A stretch of DNA of 64,000 bases from Solirubrobacteraceae bacterium (GCA_030447505.1 JAUJOT010000001.1:352295-416294); one strand, 5' to 3'. Counted from the stretch's first letter, positions 27,940 through 39,860 are shown. A program made the numbers and translations. Notes: generated by a model not told the origin, from the sequence alone.

Positions 27940-28363
27940 TCAGCACCGAGCACGGTGCGTGGTGGGAGACCTTGTTGGGCACCGAGCCCAGCAGAAACCG
28001 CTTGGCGCCCGTCATGCCCTTGTTGCCCAGGACGATCAGGTCGCTGCCGCGCTCCTCGGCGACATCGAGGATCGCGTCCGCCGGGTCGCCCTGCCGCGCG
28101 AACACCTCGACCTCGACGCCGGCAGCGCGAATCTCGTCAGCCAGCGCCTCGAGCGTCGCCAGGACGTCGTCGCGCGGGTTGATGATCCAGTGCAGGTCCT
28201 CGGGCACGACGATCTCCTCGCGCAGGCGCGCGTCGGATACCGGCTCGTAGGCGCTGACGAGCTCGATCCGCGCACCGACCGATCGCGCCAGCTCGATCGC
28301 CTGGCCGACCGCCTGCGTGGCCGTGTCCGATCCGTCCGTGCCGACGACGATCGAGCGGAACAC
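27923..28363 (-). CDS. Universal stress protein (UspA family)
   Basis: MFRSIVVGTDGSDTATQAVGQAIELA...LIVLGNKGMTGAKRFLLGSVPNKVSHHAPCSVLIIR. Confidence 0.95.
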   Translation of the reverse strand: MFRSIVVGTDGSDTATQAVGQAIELARSVGARIELVSAYEPVSDARLREEIVVPEDLHWIINPRDDVLATLEALADEIRAAGVEVEVFARQGDPADAILDVAEERGSDLIVLGNKGMTGAKRFLLGSVPNKVSHHAPCSVLIIRTV

Positions 28364-28491
28364 CGGCGCTAGTCCGAAGTTCCCTCGTGGCTCACGAGGA
28401 GAGCTTGACGATCGCGATCACAATGCCGGCGAGGACGAAGACGACGATCGCGACCTGCATCCAGATCCAGGTCGGCGACACGCGCGCCCCT

Positions 28492-28971
28492 CTATGTCTG
28501 TTGCAGCTTCGAGTTGATTGCGGCGATCGCGGCGTCGATCTGGCCGTTGACCGTCTCCGTCGCCGACGCGATCGACCGCTGCGCCTCGGCGATGCTGCGC
28601 GTGTCGGGATCGCGCAGGGCGTCGGTCGCCTTGTTGATCTCGCTCCCGAAGCCGCTCATCGCTTCGACAAGCTGCTCGTGCTCGCTCTCCACGTCCTGCG
28701 GGACCTCGACGGCGCGCAGCTTCGCCACGACGTCCGCGATCGCCGCCTCGAAGCGCGCCAGCGTGCGGCGGTCCTGGCCGGCGGAGCTCTTGGGGGTGAT
28801 CCGCCGCGAGACCGCCCTGACCGTCGTCGCGAACTCCATCTGCGCGGCGTTGACCTCGCGCACGTAGGTGTTCTTCGCCTCACGGCTGTTGGTCTCGTCG
28901 CCGCAGGCGCCGAGCACGACCGCGCCGACGAGCAGCGCGACCAGCGACAGGATCTTCAGGGCCCTGGACAT
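28492..28971 (-). CDS. Putative lipoprotein
   Basis: LVGAVVLGACGDE lipobox; helical body. Confidence 0.75.
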   Translation of the reverse strand: MSRALKILSLVALLVGAVVLGACGDETNSREAKNTYVREVNAAQMEFATTVRAVSRRITPKSSAGQDRRTLARFEAAIADVVAKLRAVEVPQDVESEHEQLVEAMSGFGSEINKATDALRDPDTRSIAEAQRSIASATETVNGQIDAAIAAINSKLQQT

Positions 28972-28998
28972 GGGCGGGCAATCTACCTGTCTGAGCCG

Positions 28999-30258
28999 TC
29001 AGCGCGCCGGTTCGAGCGCGGGCGTGACGGCCTCGGGCGGCGCGTGCTGCGTCGTGCGCTGCTTGCGCTCGAGGAACGGCCGCTCGACCCAGCGGTAGGA
29101 CAGCGATCCGCTCAGCACGGTCAGCGGGAAGCCGATCAGGCCCAGCACCGCGAGCCGGGTCTCGATGCTCTGGCCGTCGCCGAGGATGTGGTTGAGCTCG
29201 AGCAGCACCCAGATGTGCACGAGATAGAACGAGTACGAGCGCGCACCGAGCCAGAGCATCGCCTTGTTGGCGAACAGGCGCGGCGCACGGCCGGTGCCGA
29301 GCTGCAGCACGACGAGCCCGGCGAACAGCAGGCCACTCGCGAGCGCCGCCAGCAGCGCGCGGACGCCGAGCGCGTGGTGGATCGGCGTCTGGCGCGGGTC
29401 GTAATCGCTCGTCGCGTAGACGATCGCGCACAGCAGGCCGATCGCGAACGCCGCCCATGCGATCGCCGTGGCCAGCTGCGCGCGGTTGCGCAGGTGCCTG
29501 GCGAACAGCGGCTCGGCGATCCCGAGCGCGACGCCGGGCATGAAGCCGTAGAGGATCGCCGGCGGGCTCGTCAGCCAGGCGAAGAGGTACCTGTCGACGG
29601 CTGCGCGCAGCGCGATGCTCACGAAGGTCACCACCGCGATCACCGCGAGCGCCAGCACGACGCGCGCGTACGCCCCGCGCAGGCGGGCGGCTGCGAGGTA
29701 TGCGCCGACGGCCGCGAGCGGGATGATCACGTAGAAGCCGACCTCCGCGCCGATCGACCAGGCCGGCCCGATCGGAACCGAGGCGTTGCCCGCGGTCTGG
29801 CCCTGGATGAAGAGGAACTGCCCGAGGATCTGCCACCACGTGCTCTGCTCGTCCGGCGCCGCCGCACCGGTCTCGAGGCTGCCGTCGAGACCGAAGCGCA
29901 GGAGCACGAGGACCGTCAGCACGTAGAAGACCGGCACGACGCGCAGCACGCGGTTGCGGACGTAGTTGCGCAGGCGCGGCCGCCGTGTGCCGGCGACATA
30001 CGCGCGCGCGAACGGGCGCGCGATGAGATAGCCGGAGAGGACGAAGAACGCCGACAGCGCGAGATCGATGTGGCCGAGGACCGGCGCCGCCCACCCGTAG
30101 CTGAGCAGGTTGTTGTTCGGGACGGGGTCGGCGAGCAGGCAGACGTGCGTCGTGAAGACGAACAGCGCGCCGATGCCCCGCACGCCATCGCCCGCGATCA
30201 GCGTCCCGATCCCGAAGTCGGGCTTGCCGTCGGGCGCGGGCAGCGGGGCGTCAGCCAT
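28999..30258 (-). CDS. Acyltransferase 3 family (OafA/YrhL-like) membrane protein
   Basis: GDGVRGIGALFVFTTHV; multi-TM; ARSYSFYLVHIWVLLELNHI. Confidence 0.9.
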   Translation of the reverse strand: MADAPLPAPDGKPDFGIGTLIAGDGVRGIGALFVFTTHVCLLADPVPNNNLLSYGWAAPVLGHIDLALSAFFVLSGYLIARPFARAYVAGTRRPRLRNYVRNRVLRVVPVFYVLTVLVLLRFGLDGSLETGAAAPDEQSTWWQILGQFLFIQGQTAGNASVPIGPAWSIGAEVGFYVIIPLAAVGAYLAAARLRGAYARVVLALAVIAVVTFVSIALRAAVDRYLFAWLTSPPAILYGFMPGVALGIAEPLFARHLRNRAQLATAIAWAAFAIGLLCAIVYATSDYDPRQTPIHHALGVRALLAALASGLLFAGLVVLQLGTGRAPRLFANKAMLWLGARSYSFYLVHIWVLLELNHILGDGQSIETRLAVLGLIGFPLTVLSGSLSYRWVERPFLERKQRTTQHAPPEAVTPALEPAR

Positions 30259-30358
30259 GCGCGCAGGGTAATAGCCGCGCGCCAGGACACGCGTCGTGTG
30301 ACGCGACGGCCGCTACCGTTGACCGAGCATCAACTCGAAACGATCCGAGGCCCCCCGC

Positions 30359-31021
30359 ATGCTCAACTTCCTCTCCCGGCACAAGACCGAGATGCCGACC
30401 GCCGAGACGGCGCTGCCCGGCCGCTCGACGCCGATCCCGGTTCCCCACCGCCACTACGTCCTCGACACACCGCTGCGCGGCCCCTTCCCGCCCGACACGG
30501 AGCAGGCGATCTTCGGCCTGGGCTGCTTCTGGGGCGCCGAGCGCGTCTTCTGGCAGACGCCGGGCGTGTACACGACCGCGGTCGGCTACGCGGCAGGCCT
30601 CACCCGGAACCCGACCTACGAGGAGGTCTGCAGCGCGCGGACCGGCCACAACGAGGTCGTGCTCGTCGTCTACCGCCCCTCCGAGGTCTCCTACGAGGAG
30701 CTGCTCGCGACGTTCTGGGAGGCGCACGACCCGACGCAGGGCATGCGCCAGGGCAACGACGTCGGCACGCAGTACCGCTCCGGGATCTACACGACCACCG
30801 AGGCGCAGGCCGCCGCTGCGGCGGCGTCGCGCGAGCGCTACCAGGAGGCGCTGCGCGCGGCCGGCCGCGGTGCTCAGATCACGACCGAGATCCTGCCGGC
30901 GCCGGAGTTCTTCTACGCGGAGGACTACCACCAGCAGTACCTCGCCAAGAACCCGCGCGGCTACTGCGGGCTCGGCGGGACCGGCGTCAGCTGCCCGATC
31001 GGCGCGGGCGCCGGGTCCTAG
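30359..31021 (+). CDS. msrA: Peptide-methionine (S)-S-oxide reductase
   Basis: [53 protein letters not shown]. Confidence 0.95.
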   Translation: MLNFLSRHKTEMPTAETALPGRSTPIPVPHRHYVLDTPLRGPFPPDTEQAIFGLGCFWGAERVFWQTPGVYTTAVGYAAGLTRNPTYEEVCSARTGHNEVVLVVYRPSEVSYEELLATFWEAHDPTQGMRQGNDVGTQYRSGIYTTTEAQAAAAAASRERYQEALRAAGRGAQITTEILPAPEFFYAEDYHQQYLAKNPRGYCGLGGTGVSCPIGAGAGS

Positions 31022-31085
31022 ACCAGGGCGCCTCGGCGGCGCGCCTGGCCCTGGCCGCAGCTCCTGCCGCCCGCGGCGGCCGCTC

Positions 31086-33905
31086 TCAGATCGCTCCGGG
31101 CACACCGGCGGTCCTGCTGACGTCGGCGCAGAACAGGAAGTGGGTCGGCTCGCCGGCGGGGTCGGAGCGGTGCAGCGAGACCGTCCCGGCGATCGGCACG
31201 AGCAGGCCCTGGGCGTGCATGTAGACCGTCTCGATCTCGGCGCTCTGGATCTCGCCCGCCTTCAGCGCGCGGGCGATCTCCTGGTGGGGCTCGAGGTTGA
31301 CGCGGTCGATGATCGACGGCCAGCGCGCGGCGCGAAGGTCCTCCTCGCGGCACCCCAGCAGCGAGCAGAACGCCTCGTCGAGACGCTTGAACCGGCCGTC
31401 GAGCGAGATCAGCGCGGCGGCCTGTCCGGGCTCGACGGCGGGCAGCGCGGGCGGCGGCGCGGCGGGCTGGGCGGGCTGGGCGTTCACCGGCGCGGGCACC
31501 GACCACGGCGTGCGGCGGCCGGGAACGGGCGTGGCGTGCGACGGCGGGTCGCCGCCGGCGTCGGCCGGATCGGGATCGAAGGCGAACTCGGCGCGGATCG
31601 CTTCGGCGGCGGCGCGGGCGCGCTCGGCCTCGGCGAGCAGCTGCTGGGCGCGGATCTTGACCTGCTCGCGCTCGGCGCGGACGTCGTCGGCGGCCGCCTG
31701 CGATGCGTCGAGCTCACTGCGCGTGCGGTCGAGCTCGGCACGGGTGGCGGCGAGCTCCGCACGCCTGTCGTCGAGCTCGGCACGGGTGGCGGCGAGCTCC
31801 GCGCGCCTGTCGTCGACCTCCGCGCGTGCGTCGACGAGCTCTGCGCGCAACGCGGCGAGCTCCACAGCGCGGGCCTCGAGCTCCGCGCCGCGGCGCTCGA
31901 GCTCGGTCCCGCGCAGCTCGGCCTGCGCATGCGCCTGGGCCAGCTCGGCGGTCCGCCGCTCGAGCTCCCCGCGGATGCCTGCAAGCTGCCTGTCGCGCGC
32001 GGCGAGGTCGCCGTCGTGGGCGTTCAGCTCGGCGCTGCGGGCCTCGAGCTCGGCGCGCGCCGCCCCGAGCTGCGCTCGCGTGTCGGCGAGCTGGTGCTCG
32101 CGAGCTTCGAGCTCGGCGCGCGCCGTCCGCAGCTCGCGGTCGCGCGCGTGCAGGTCGTCCCTGCGCTCCTGCAGCTCGCCATCGCGCGCGTGCAGCTCCT
32201 CACCACGTCCCTGCAGCTCGCTGCTGCGAGCTTCGAGCTCGGCGTCGCGAGCGCGCAGGTCGGCGTTTCGCGCCTCCAGCTCGGAGCGGATGCCGGACAG
32301 CTCGTCGGTGCGCGCCTCCAGCTCGGCACGAGCGCTCACGAGCTTGGCCTCGCGCGACTCGCAGCTGCCGCGCGCGGCCTCGAGCTCGGCGCGTGCACTC
32401 TGCAGCTCGGCGCGCAGCGCGTCGGCGTCGGTCTGCGCCGTCGCGGTCTGCGAGCGCAGCGCTACAAGCTCGGCGTCCGCGCTCTCGTCGTCGGCGGCGC
32501 GGAGGGCGGCGCGGATCTCGTGCAGCTCGGCACGCGCGCGCTCGGCGTCGTCGCGGTCGGATGCGCTCTCCTCGCGGGCGGCCTGCGCGGCGGTCCGGGC
32601 GGCCTGCGCCTCGGCGCGGGCCGCATCCAGCGCCGCGCGGACGGACTGCGCGTCGGCGCGGGCCGCATCCAGCGCCGCGCGGACGGACTGCGCGTCGGCG
32701 CGCGCGGCGTCGCGTGCCTCGCGGACGGACTGCGCGTCGGCGCGCGCGGCGTCGCCGGCGGCGCGCCCGGCCTGCGCCGCGCCGCGCGCGGCGGCGGCCA
32801 CCGCGGCGGCGGCCAGCGCCTCGGCGCGTGTCGCCTCGATCTCAGCCCGCGAGGAGACGAGCTCGGCCTGTGCGAGCTCGACGGCAGCCCGCGCGGCGGC
32901 AAGCTCGGCGTCGGCGTGAGCGGCGGCGGCGCGCGCGTCGTCGGCCGCGGCGTGCGCGGACTCAAGTTCGCGGCGGACTTCCTCGAGGCGCGAGCGCGCG
33001 TCGTCGCGCTCGCCGGTCAGCAGCTCGACGCGCGCCTCGCCCGCCGCCTGCAGGCTCAGCGCCCGCGAGCTCGCGCCATCACGCTCGGCCTCGGCGTGAG
33101 CGAGCTTGCCGAGCGCCTCCTCGCGCTCGATCTTCGCCGCGGCCGCGTCCTGCTCGGCCTCCTCGAGGCGCTCGCGCAGGACGCGCGCGCGCTCGACGAG
33201 ATCCTCGAGCCCCGGAAGCTGGTTGACGGACTTCGCGTCGGATCCCGGCCCGGCGCGGCCGGCGGCTTCGTCCCTGCGGCGGGCGGCTTCCGCGGCCGCG
33301 ACACGTCCGGCCTCGCGCTGGTCGGCCATGCGCCGACCGACGTCCTCGCGCGTCAGCGCCGGCGCGTCGACGTCGCGCACCACGATCAGGATGCCTGCCA
33401 GACGAGCGTCCGGGTCGGGCTGGCGGCCGTCGCGTACGACGCCCTCGACCGCCTCCAGCGCCCGGCCGTGGCGCAGGCGCAGCGCCTCGGGATGCCAGGT
33501 GCCCGCGTCACGTGAGCCGAGCTCGCTCAGCAGCGATGTGAACTCCCACCCCAACGCGAGCGGCACCGCGACGACGACGAACTGCAGCGAGCGGCTGGCG
33601 CCGCCGGGTGTCTGGGCGCGGAACGTGCGTGGCGCCGCCTGGTCGGCGCCGTCACCGAGCAGCAGCCGGCCAAAGGCGTCGCGGACGGCGTGGTCGGCGC
33701 CGGGAACCAGCACGTCGGTCGTCGGCCGCCCGACGAGCCGGTCAGCCGGTGCGCCGAGCAGCCCGACGACGCCGACGCCGCACTCGGCGACCGCACCGTC
33801 GGGCGTGCTGAGCACGTAGCTGCCGTCGGCGAGTCCGAGCAGGACCTGCTCGATCTCCTGCTCGCCGCCGGCAGCAGCGCGCAGCTGATCGCCCTCAGGG
33901 CTCAT
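31086..33905 (-). CDS. Long coiled-coil protein with PAS-like N- and C-terminal domains
   Basis: N-term LADGSYVLSTPDGAVAECGVGVVGLLGAPADRLVGRPTTDVLVP; hundreds of residues of AELEAR/RDAELQ heptads; C-term ALISLDGRFKRLDEAFCSLLGCREEDLRAARWPSIID. Confidence 0.75.
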   Translation of the reverse strand: MSPEGDQLRAAAGGEQEIEQVLLGLADGSYVLSTPDGAVAECGVGVVGLLGAPADRLVGRPTTDVLVPGADHAVRDAFGRLLLGDGADQAAPRTFRAQTPGGASRSLQFVVVAVPLALGWEFTSLLSELGSRDAGTWHPEALRLRHGRALEAVEGVVRDGRQPDPDARLAGILIVVRDVDAPALTREDVGRRMADQREAGRVAAAEAARRRDEAAGRAGPGSDAKSVNQLPGLEDLVERARVLRERLEEAEQDAAAAKIEREEALGKLAHAEAERDGASSRALSLQAAGEARVELLTGERDDARSRLEEVRRELESAHAAADDARAAAAHADAELAAARAAVELAQAELVSSRAEIEATRAEALAAAAVAAAARGAAQAGRAAGDAARADAQSVREARDAARADAQSVRAALDAARADAQSVRAALDAARAEAQAARTAAQAAREESASDRDDAERARAELHEIRAALRAADDESADAELVALRSQTATAQTDADALRAELQSARAELEAARGSCESREAKLVSARAELEARTDELSGIRSELEARNADLRARDAELEARSSELQGRGEELHARDGELQERRDDLHARDRELRTARAELEAREHQLADTRAQLGAARAELEARSAELNAHDGDLAARDRQLAGIRGELERRTAELAQAHAQAELRGTELERRGAELEARAVELAALRAELVDARAEVDDRRAELAATRAELDDRRAELAATRAELDRTRSELDASQAAADDVRAEREQVKIRAQQLLAEAERARAAAEAIRAEFAFDPDPADAGGDPPSHATPVPGRRTPWSVPAPVNAQPAQPAAPPPALPAVEPGQAAALISLDGRFKRLDEAFCSLLGCREEDLRAARWPSIIDRVNLEPHQEIARALKAGEIQSAEIETVYMHAQGLLVPIAGTVSLHRSDPAGEPTHFLFCADVSRTAGVPGAI

Positions 33906-34288
33906 GTCCTCCCTATCGGCCACCGCTGCCCCGAGTTGAGCGCGCGCGGCGTGGTTGGCGGAATGTCCGTTGCCCACAGGCGCGGGCGCGCAGCGCGTGG
34001 CGGCCACGATCGGCGCGATCGCCAACCCCTTGCGCGACGGGACGCAGGCCGGCGCGCGCCGGGGGCCGCGCCCGCACCCGGCCGGGCCATCGCCCGGCCG
34101 GCCCCTCCGACGGTCCCCATGTCTCCCCGACCCCTGATCGGACCTCCGATGGGCGGTACGCCCGACGCTAGTCGCGGGCTGACGACGCCGCAAGCGCGCC
34201 GCGAAAGTATGTTCACTGCGACCGCAAAAGGTCACAGCTTTCCTGACGTCTCTGTCGAGCTTCTCCCCCGTTGAACAGGACCCGCACG

Positions 34289-34492
34289 ATGCCGCGCGTC
34301 GGCCTCGAGGTCGAGATCGTCCATCTCGGCGCGACGACCCCTGCCGTCGTCGAGGAGGTGCGCGATGAGGGCCGCACGCTGATCGTCGCGGGCGAGGCCT
34401 TCGTCCTGTCGGCGCTGACGGCGCACTACGTGCGCGCCGGCGAGCCGTACTACGGCGTGCGGCTGCACCTCGGGCGCTCCACCCGCGGCTAG
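34289..34492 (+). CDS. Small hypothetical protein
   Basis: MPRVGLEVEIVHLGATTPAVVEEVRDEGRTLIVAGEAFVLSALTAHYVRAGEPYYGVRLHLGRSTRG. Confidence 0.5.
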   Translation: MPRVGLEVEIVHLGATTPAVVEEVRDEGRTLIVAGEAFVLSALTAHYVRAGEPYYGVRLHLGRSTRG

Positions 34493-34562
34493 TGGTCGCG
34501 GCCGGAGGTTCTGTTGGTTTCGCGACGAACCTCCGGCCGACGCCTGCGCCGGCGGCGCGCGT

Positions 34563-35114
34563 CTACCTCGTCACGCGAGCGGCGAGCACGATGTACCGCG
34601 TGCCGCGCGTCTCCAGGCGCACGGCGTTGCTGGTGTTGCCCTCGACGGTGTCGAGCTTGCCGCCCTTGGGCTTGGAGCGGGCCAGCGCGAGATGCGAGGC
34701 GCGCACGCCGTCGCGGAACTTGTAGAAGACGATGTCGCCCGGGCGAATCGACGAGACGCTGATCCGGCGCAGGTGGCGTCGGCCCGCGATCGCGTCGTCG
34801 TAGGAGCGGTCAGGGTCGATCAGGCGCGACGAGAGCTTGATGCCCGCGCGCTTGTAGGCCTGGTGGACGAAGGCCCCGCACCAGACGCGGCAGGGCGGCA
34901 CCTTCAGACCCATGTCGCGCTGCCAGCGATCGATCTTCGGCGAGCAGTTCGTCTGGCCGCGCTCCCGCGTGCCGACCTGGTCGAGCGCCCACGAAAGCGC
35001 CGCCTGGCGTGCGGAGGTGCGGGCATCGGTGGCACTGCCTGCGCTGGGAACGAGCGCGGCGAGCAGCGCGCAGCTGATGGCGGTGGCGAGCAGTACGGCG
35101 AGTCGGCGGTGCAT
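34563..35114 (-). CDS. Secreted CHAP/NlpC-like cell-wall hydrolase
   Basis: Signal peptide; ALSWALDQVGTRE...CRVWCGAFVHQAYKRAGI...RPGDIVFYKF...ASHLALARS. Confidence 0.8.
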   Translation of the reverse strand: MHRRLAVLLATAISCALLAALVPSAGSATDARTSARQAALSWALDQVGTRERGQTNCSPKIDRWQRDMGLKVPPCRVWCGAFVHQAYKRAGIKLSSRLIDPDRSYDDAIAGRRHLRRISVSSIRPGDIVFYKFRDGVRASHLALARSKPKGGKLDTVEGNTSNAVRLETRGTRYIVLAARVTR

Positions 35115-35331
35115 TCGCCAGATGATGCCTGATTGCGCTGGCTATGACGCCGGCCGTCGTTGCATGCCGTGCAAAAGCGCCGCCCGGAGCCCAAGAGCAC
35201 CGCGAGCGGGTAGACGTCGACGTCTGAAGCTGAGAGATGTTGAGCACGCGCACCTATGCTGAAGCGCACTCTGACCGCTCCCGCGCACCCACTTCCGGAT
35301 CCATCGAGCAGCACGACCAGCACCTGAGCCC

Positions 35332-36315
<984 letters not shown>

Positions 36316-36759
36316 CGGCGGGTCGTCGGTTCCTCCTCCAGGTCTGGCGGGTCGGGCGGCCCTCGCGCCACGCGCGCGATGAGCACGGGCCCCGACACCG
36401 CCTCAGTCGACGGCGAACCGGTTCCCGTACCCTTGCCGCGGCCTCAGCGCTGAGCCCCGCTGGGGCTCCTCATCGAGGCCGTCGCTCGACATACCCCACG
36501 AGCGGCCAGCGCAACGAGCGTCTGCGGCGCTGCAGGTCGCACGCCGTTGGGAGTACAGTCCTGTCGGTCTTCGCGTTCCTCCGGGACGTGTGATCGGCAG
36601 TCGCAGCCACGACGCAGGGCTGGAGCCAAACGCGCGACAGCTCGGTGGCGCGACCGCGTGCCGTGAGCGTCGAGCGGCGGTGCGGGGTCCGCAGATTCAG
36701 GGGGACACCTGCGCCCGGGCACACAGCACGCTTGCTGGTCCAAAAGCTAGGCTTCCGCG

Positions 36760-37233
36760 ATGTCCGACGGGCCCGAAGATCGCGAGGATCACGGTCAGGG
36801 TCTGCTTGCGCGGATCTCGAACGAGATGGTGCGCGCGCAGAAGCAGTTCTTCGGCAAGGGCCCAACCGAGGCGAAGTCGTACATGCTCGACGACTTTCTG
36901 CTGATCGTGATGCGCGGCGGCCTGACGACGGCTGAGAAGACGATGCTCGAGTTCGGCAACCCCGAGCAGGTCAGGCAGTTTCGCCAGCTCTTTCAGAACG
37001 AGATGAGAGAACGACTGACGGAGATGGTCGAACGGCTCACGGGCCGCAAGGTGGTCACCTACCAGTCGCAGATCATGTTCGACCCCGATCTCGTCGTGGA
37101 GATGTTCGTCTTCGACGCCGCCGGCGACGCCAACGATCGCGCCGCGACCGCGCAAGGGCAGACGCAGGACGACAGCGTCGGCGAGGCGACCGACGAAGAC
37201 GCGCTCGACAGCCCCGCCGCCGCCGGGCAGTAG
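36760..37233 (+). CDS. DUF2294-like protein
   Basis: ISNEMVRAQKQFFGKGPTEAKSYMLDDFLLIVMRGGLTTAEKTML...QNEMRERLTEMVERLTGRKVVTYQSQIMFDPDLVVEMFVF. Confidence 0.75.
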   Translation: MSDGPEDREDHGQGLLARISNEMVRAQKQFFGKGPTEAKSYMLDDFLLIVMRGGLTTAEKTMLEFGNPEQVRQFRQLFQNEMRERLTEMVERLTGRKVVTYQSQIMFDPDLVVEMFVFDAAGDANDRAATAQGQTQDDSVGEATDEDALDSPAAAGQ

Positions 37234-37551
37234 CGCACCCGCGTCTGGCGAGCACGTCGTCGGCGTCCCGCTTGTTTTGCCGCACGCCGCGGCGGGCATC
37301 CCAGCAGGTGAACCCACCGAAGGACGTTCGGCGCTCCCCCCGCCACCTCCTTCGGATCGCGCGCCCGGTGCTGCGCCGGCAGCGCCGGGCGCGCCGCCGT
37401 TCGAGGACGGTGGCGCACAGCAACAGCCCCAGCCTCGGACTGCCTGTCTCACCGCTACGTCGACGCGCGTCGTGGCGTCGGCGCAAGATGGCGCGAGCGG
37501 TAGCGACCGCACGCCCGCCACCGCCGCTCGCACGTCAGACTCTGCCGGCGT

Positions 37552-37942
37552 ATGAGCGGCACGCAGACCGGGTGGGAGCACTTCGCCCGCGCCGAGTGGT
37601 CGGCGGCGCGTGACGCCTTCGCGGCCGCGCTCCAGGCCGACCCGCAGGACGCCGAGGCGCTCGACGGCCTCGGCCGCTCTGTGGTGGCTGGGAGAGCGCG
37701 ACGCCGGCATCGACCGGCGGCGGGAGGCCTACGGCGCCTACCAGCGGCGCGGCGATCGCCGTAGTGCCGGTGGCCTGGCGGCGTACCTGGCGGCCGAGCA
37801 CCGCATCGACGGCCGCCACGCCGAGGCGGCGGGCTGGCTCGCGCGGGCGCGGCGGCTGCTGGCCGGCGACGGCGCGTCGCGGAGCGCGGGTGGCTGGCGA
37901 TCGAGGAGGCCAAGCGCGCCGAGGACGCGCACCGACGACTGA
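37552..37942 (+). pseudogene. TPR N-terminal fragment of a LuxR-type regulator, frameshifted and truncated
   Basis: GWEHFARAEWSAARDAFAAALQADPQDAEALDGLGR, then in another frame WWLGERDAGIDRRREAYGAYQRRGDRRSAGGLAAYLAAEHRIDGRHAEAAGWLARARRLL. Confidence 0.65.
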
Positions 37943-37946
37943 GCCG

Positions 37947-38465
37947 ATGCAGCTGCTGACTGACCGACTTCGCCTGGTTGCTGCCGATGCCGCGCTCAGC
38001 GCCGCCCAGATGGCGGGCGCCGACGCTTTCGCGCAGGCGTTGGGTGTCCGAGTGCCAGAGGACTGGCCTCCCGAGTACAGCACCGACGCGCATGCCGGCT
38101 GGGTACACGACAAGCTGACGGCGAACCCTGAACAGGTCGGCTGGTGGTCTTGGTACGTGCTGCTGCGACGAGACGAGAAGCCGGACCTTGCGGTATCGGT
38201 TGCCGGCTTCAAGGGACCGCCCGAAGACCAGCTGGTCGAGATCGGGTACAGCGTCGTCGCCTCCCGCCAGCGGCAGGGCATCGCCACCGAGGCGGTCTCT
38301 GGCCTGATCGAGTGGGCATTCTCACAATCCGGCGTACAGCGCATCGAGGCCGAGACGCTGCCCCACCTGACGCCCTCGATTCGGGTTCTCGCAAAGCTCG
38401 GATTTGCCCGTACCGAGTCCGATGATCCCGCAACGATCCGCTTTGCATTGGTGCGCTCGCCATAA
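37947..38465 (+). CDS. GNAT family N-acetyltransferase (RimJ/RimL-like)
   Basis: TDRLRLVAADAAL; EIGYSVVASRQRQGIATEAVSGLIEWAF; SIRVLAKLGFARTE. Confidence 0.85.
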   Translation: MQLLTDRLRLVAADAALSAAQMAGADAFAQALGVRVPEDWPPEYSTDAHAGWVHDKLTANPEQVGWWSWYVLLRRDEKPDLAVSVAGFKGPPEDQLVEIGYSVVASRQRQGIATEAVSGLIEWAFSQSGVQRIEAETLPHLTPSIRVLAKLGFARTESDDPATIRFALVRSP

Positions 38466-38571
38466 CCCCTAGAGGTCGTTGCGCCGGACGACGCCGATCA
38501 GCACGCCCCTCCGGCGTCGTCACGACGGCTCGAGTAACCGCCGGAGCTCGGGTACAGGATGGACTTCGGCA

Positions 38572-38874
38572 TCACGCGGCGCCGTCGAGCGCGCGGCAGA
38601 TCCACTCGTCCGGCGGCGCGTGCGACTGACCCTCGTCGGTCCGGTACAGCCGACACTTCATCCCGTAGTCGCTGCGGTCGGCGGCGCTGGCGTCTACGTC
38701 CTCGCCATTCACCAGCAACGTGGGCGAGCCGAGGAACCCGACGCGCTCCGCCTCGTCCACCGACTCGACGACGCGTAGCTCGACCTCGGCCCGATCCCCG
38801 ACCAGCTCGCGCACGCGCGGAAGCAACTCCTCATAGCCGGGGCAGCCCTCGAAGTACAGAAGCTCAACCTTCAT
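38572..38874 (-). CDS. Thioredoxin-like protein
   Basis: MKVELLYFEGCPGYEELLPRVRELV...FLGSPTLLVNGEDVD. Confidence 0.75.
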   Translation of the reverse strand: MKVELLYFEGCPGYEELLPRVRELVGDRAEVELRVVESVDEAERVGFLGSPTLLVNGEDVDASAADRSDYGMKCRLYRTDEGQSHAPPDEWICRALDGAA

Positions 38875-39168
38875 CGTGACCAGCAGCGAGCATAAGCCCC
38901 AGCGCCGGCCCGTACGTGTCGTGCACGACAAACGCCTCGGACGTTGGCGATGGCGGTTGAACGCCCACGAGACCGAGACTCGGCGAGATCGCGAGCATCC
39001 AGCGCTTGCGCAGCGACTGTGGCGCATCGCCGGGCGCCGTCCGATCCCGGTCGCCTCCGGCGGCGGCGCTCGAGCAGCCCCCGCACCCGTCCGCATGCGC
39101 TGTGACAGGACGGTTGCCACGGCAGGCGGCGGGTACTCGTGCGTCGATCGCAAACTGCGGAGGACCGG

Positions 39169-39582
39169 ATGCCGGCCAACAAAGAAGATCTCCCGAGCAC
39201 GCTGCAGCGCTCGGCCGAGAAGGTGCAGCGCGCGTACGAGAAGACGCTCGACAGCGCCCACGAGACGTACGACGAGGAGGAGCCCGCACACCGGGCTGCG
39301 TGGGCGTCGGTGAAGCACGTGGCCGAGAAGAAGGGCGATCACTGGGAGCTCAAGGACGAGTACGGGCCATCGGACCCGCGCTCCGAGCAGTCCGTCGACG
39401 AGGCGCTCGAGGATCCGGCGCGCAGCTACCAGGGCGTCGACATGAACAAGCCAAAGAAGGAGCTGCTGCAGGACGCCCGCGAGGCGCGCATCGAGGGCCG
39501 CTCGAAGATGAGCAAGGCAGAGCTCGCCGACGCGCTACATCGCTACAACGACCGGGCGACGGCCCGCGCGCGCGAGTCCTGA
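39169..39582 (+). CDS. ChaB-like protein with Rho-N-like C-terminus
   Basis: DLPSTLQRSAEKVQRAYEKTLDSAHETY...HRAAWASVKH; SKMSKAELADALHRYNDRAT. Confidence 0.8.
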   Translation: MPANKEDLPSTLQRSAEKVQRAYEKTLDSAHETYDEEEPAHRAAWASVKHVAEKKGDHWELKDEYGPSDPRSEQSVDEALEDPARSYQGVDMNKPKKELLQDAREARIEGRSKMSKAELADALHRYNDRATARARES

Positions 39583-39860
39583 GCAGACGCCGGGCTGATA
39601 CCGGCGAAGCGGCGCGCGAGACCGGCGACTTCCGCTGCGCGCAGGCGGGCGCCGCCGACGAACAGCAGCCCCTGGATGATCCGGTTCCCGGCGGTTGGTA
39701 ACGGCTGGTGTCCCGGCGCGTCGCGGATCATGCGCTCTCGGACCTCGGCGGCGAGCGAACGGTGCATTCGCAGCACAGGTCTGAGCTGACACGTGGTCTG
39801 ATCTTGCATCGCCGCAACCGCCCGAGAACCGCCGGCTGGTTGACGGGGTCCAAGCTACCG

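Noticed and set aside
28387-31224. 945-aa plus-strand ORF
   Set aside because: Antisense/out-of-frame to the lipoprotein, acyltransferase and msrA genes.
31700-32760. Short DNA repeats resembling a repeat array
   Set aside because: Not CRISPR: the repeats are in frame, encode heptads of a coiled coil, and lack unique spacers.
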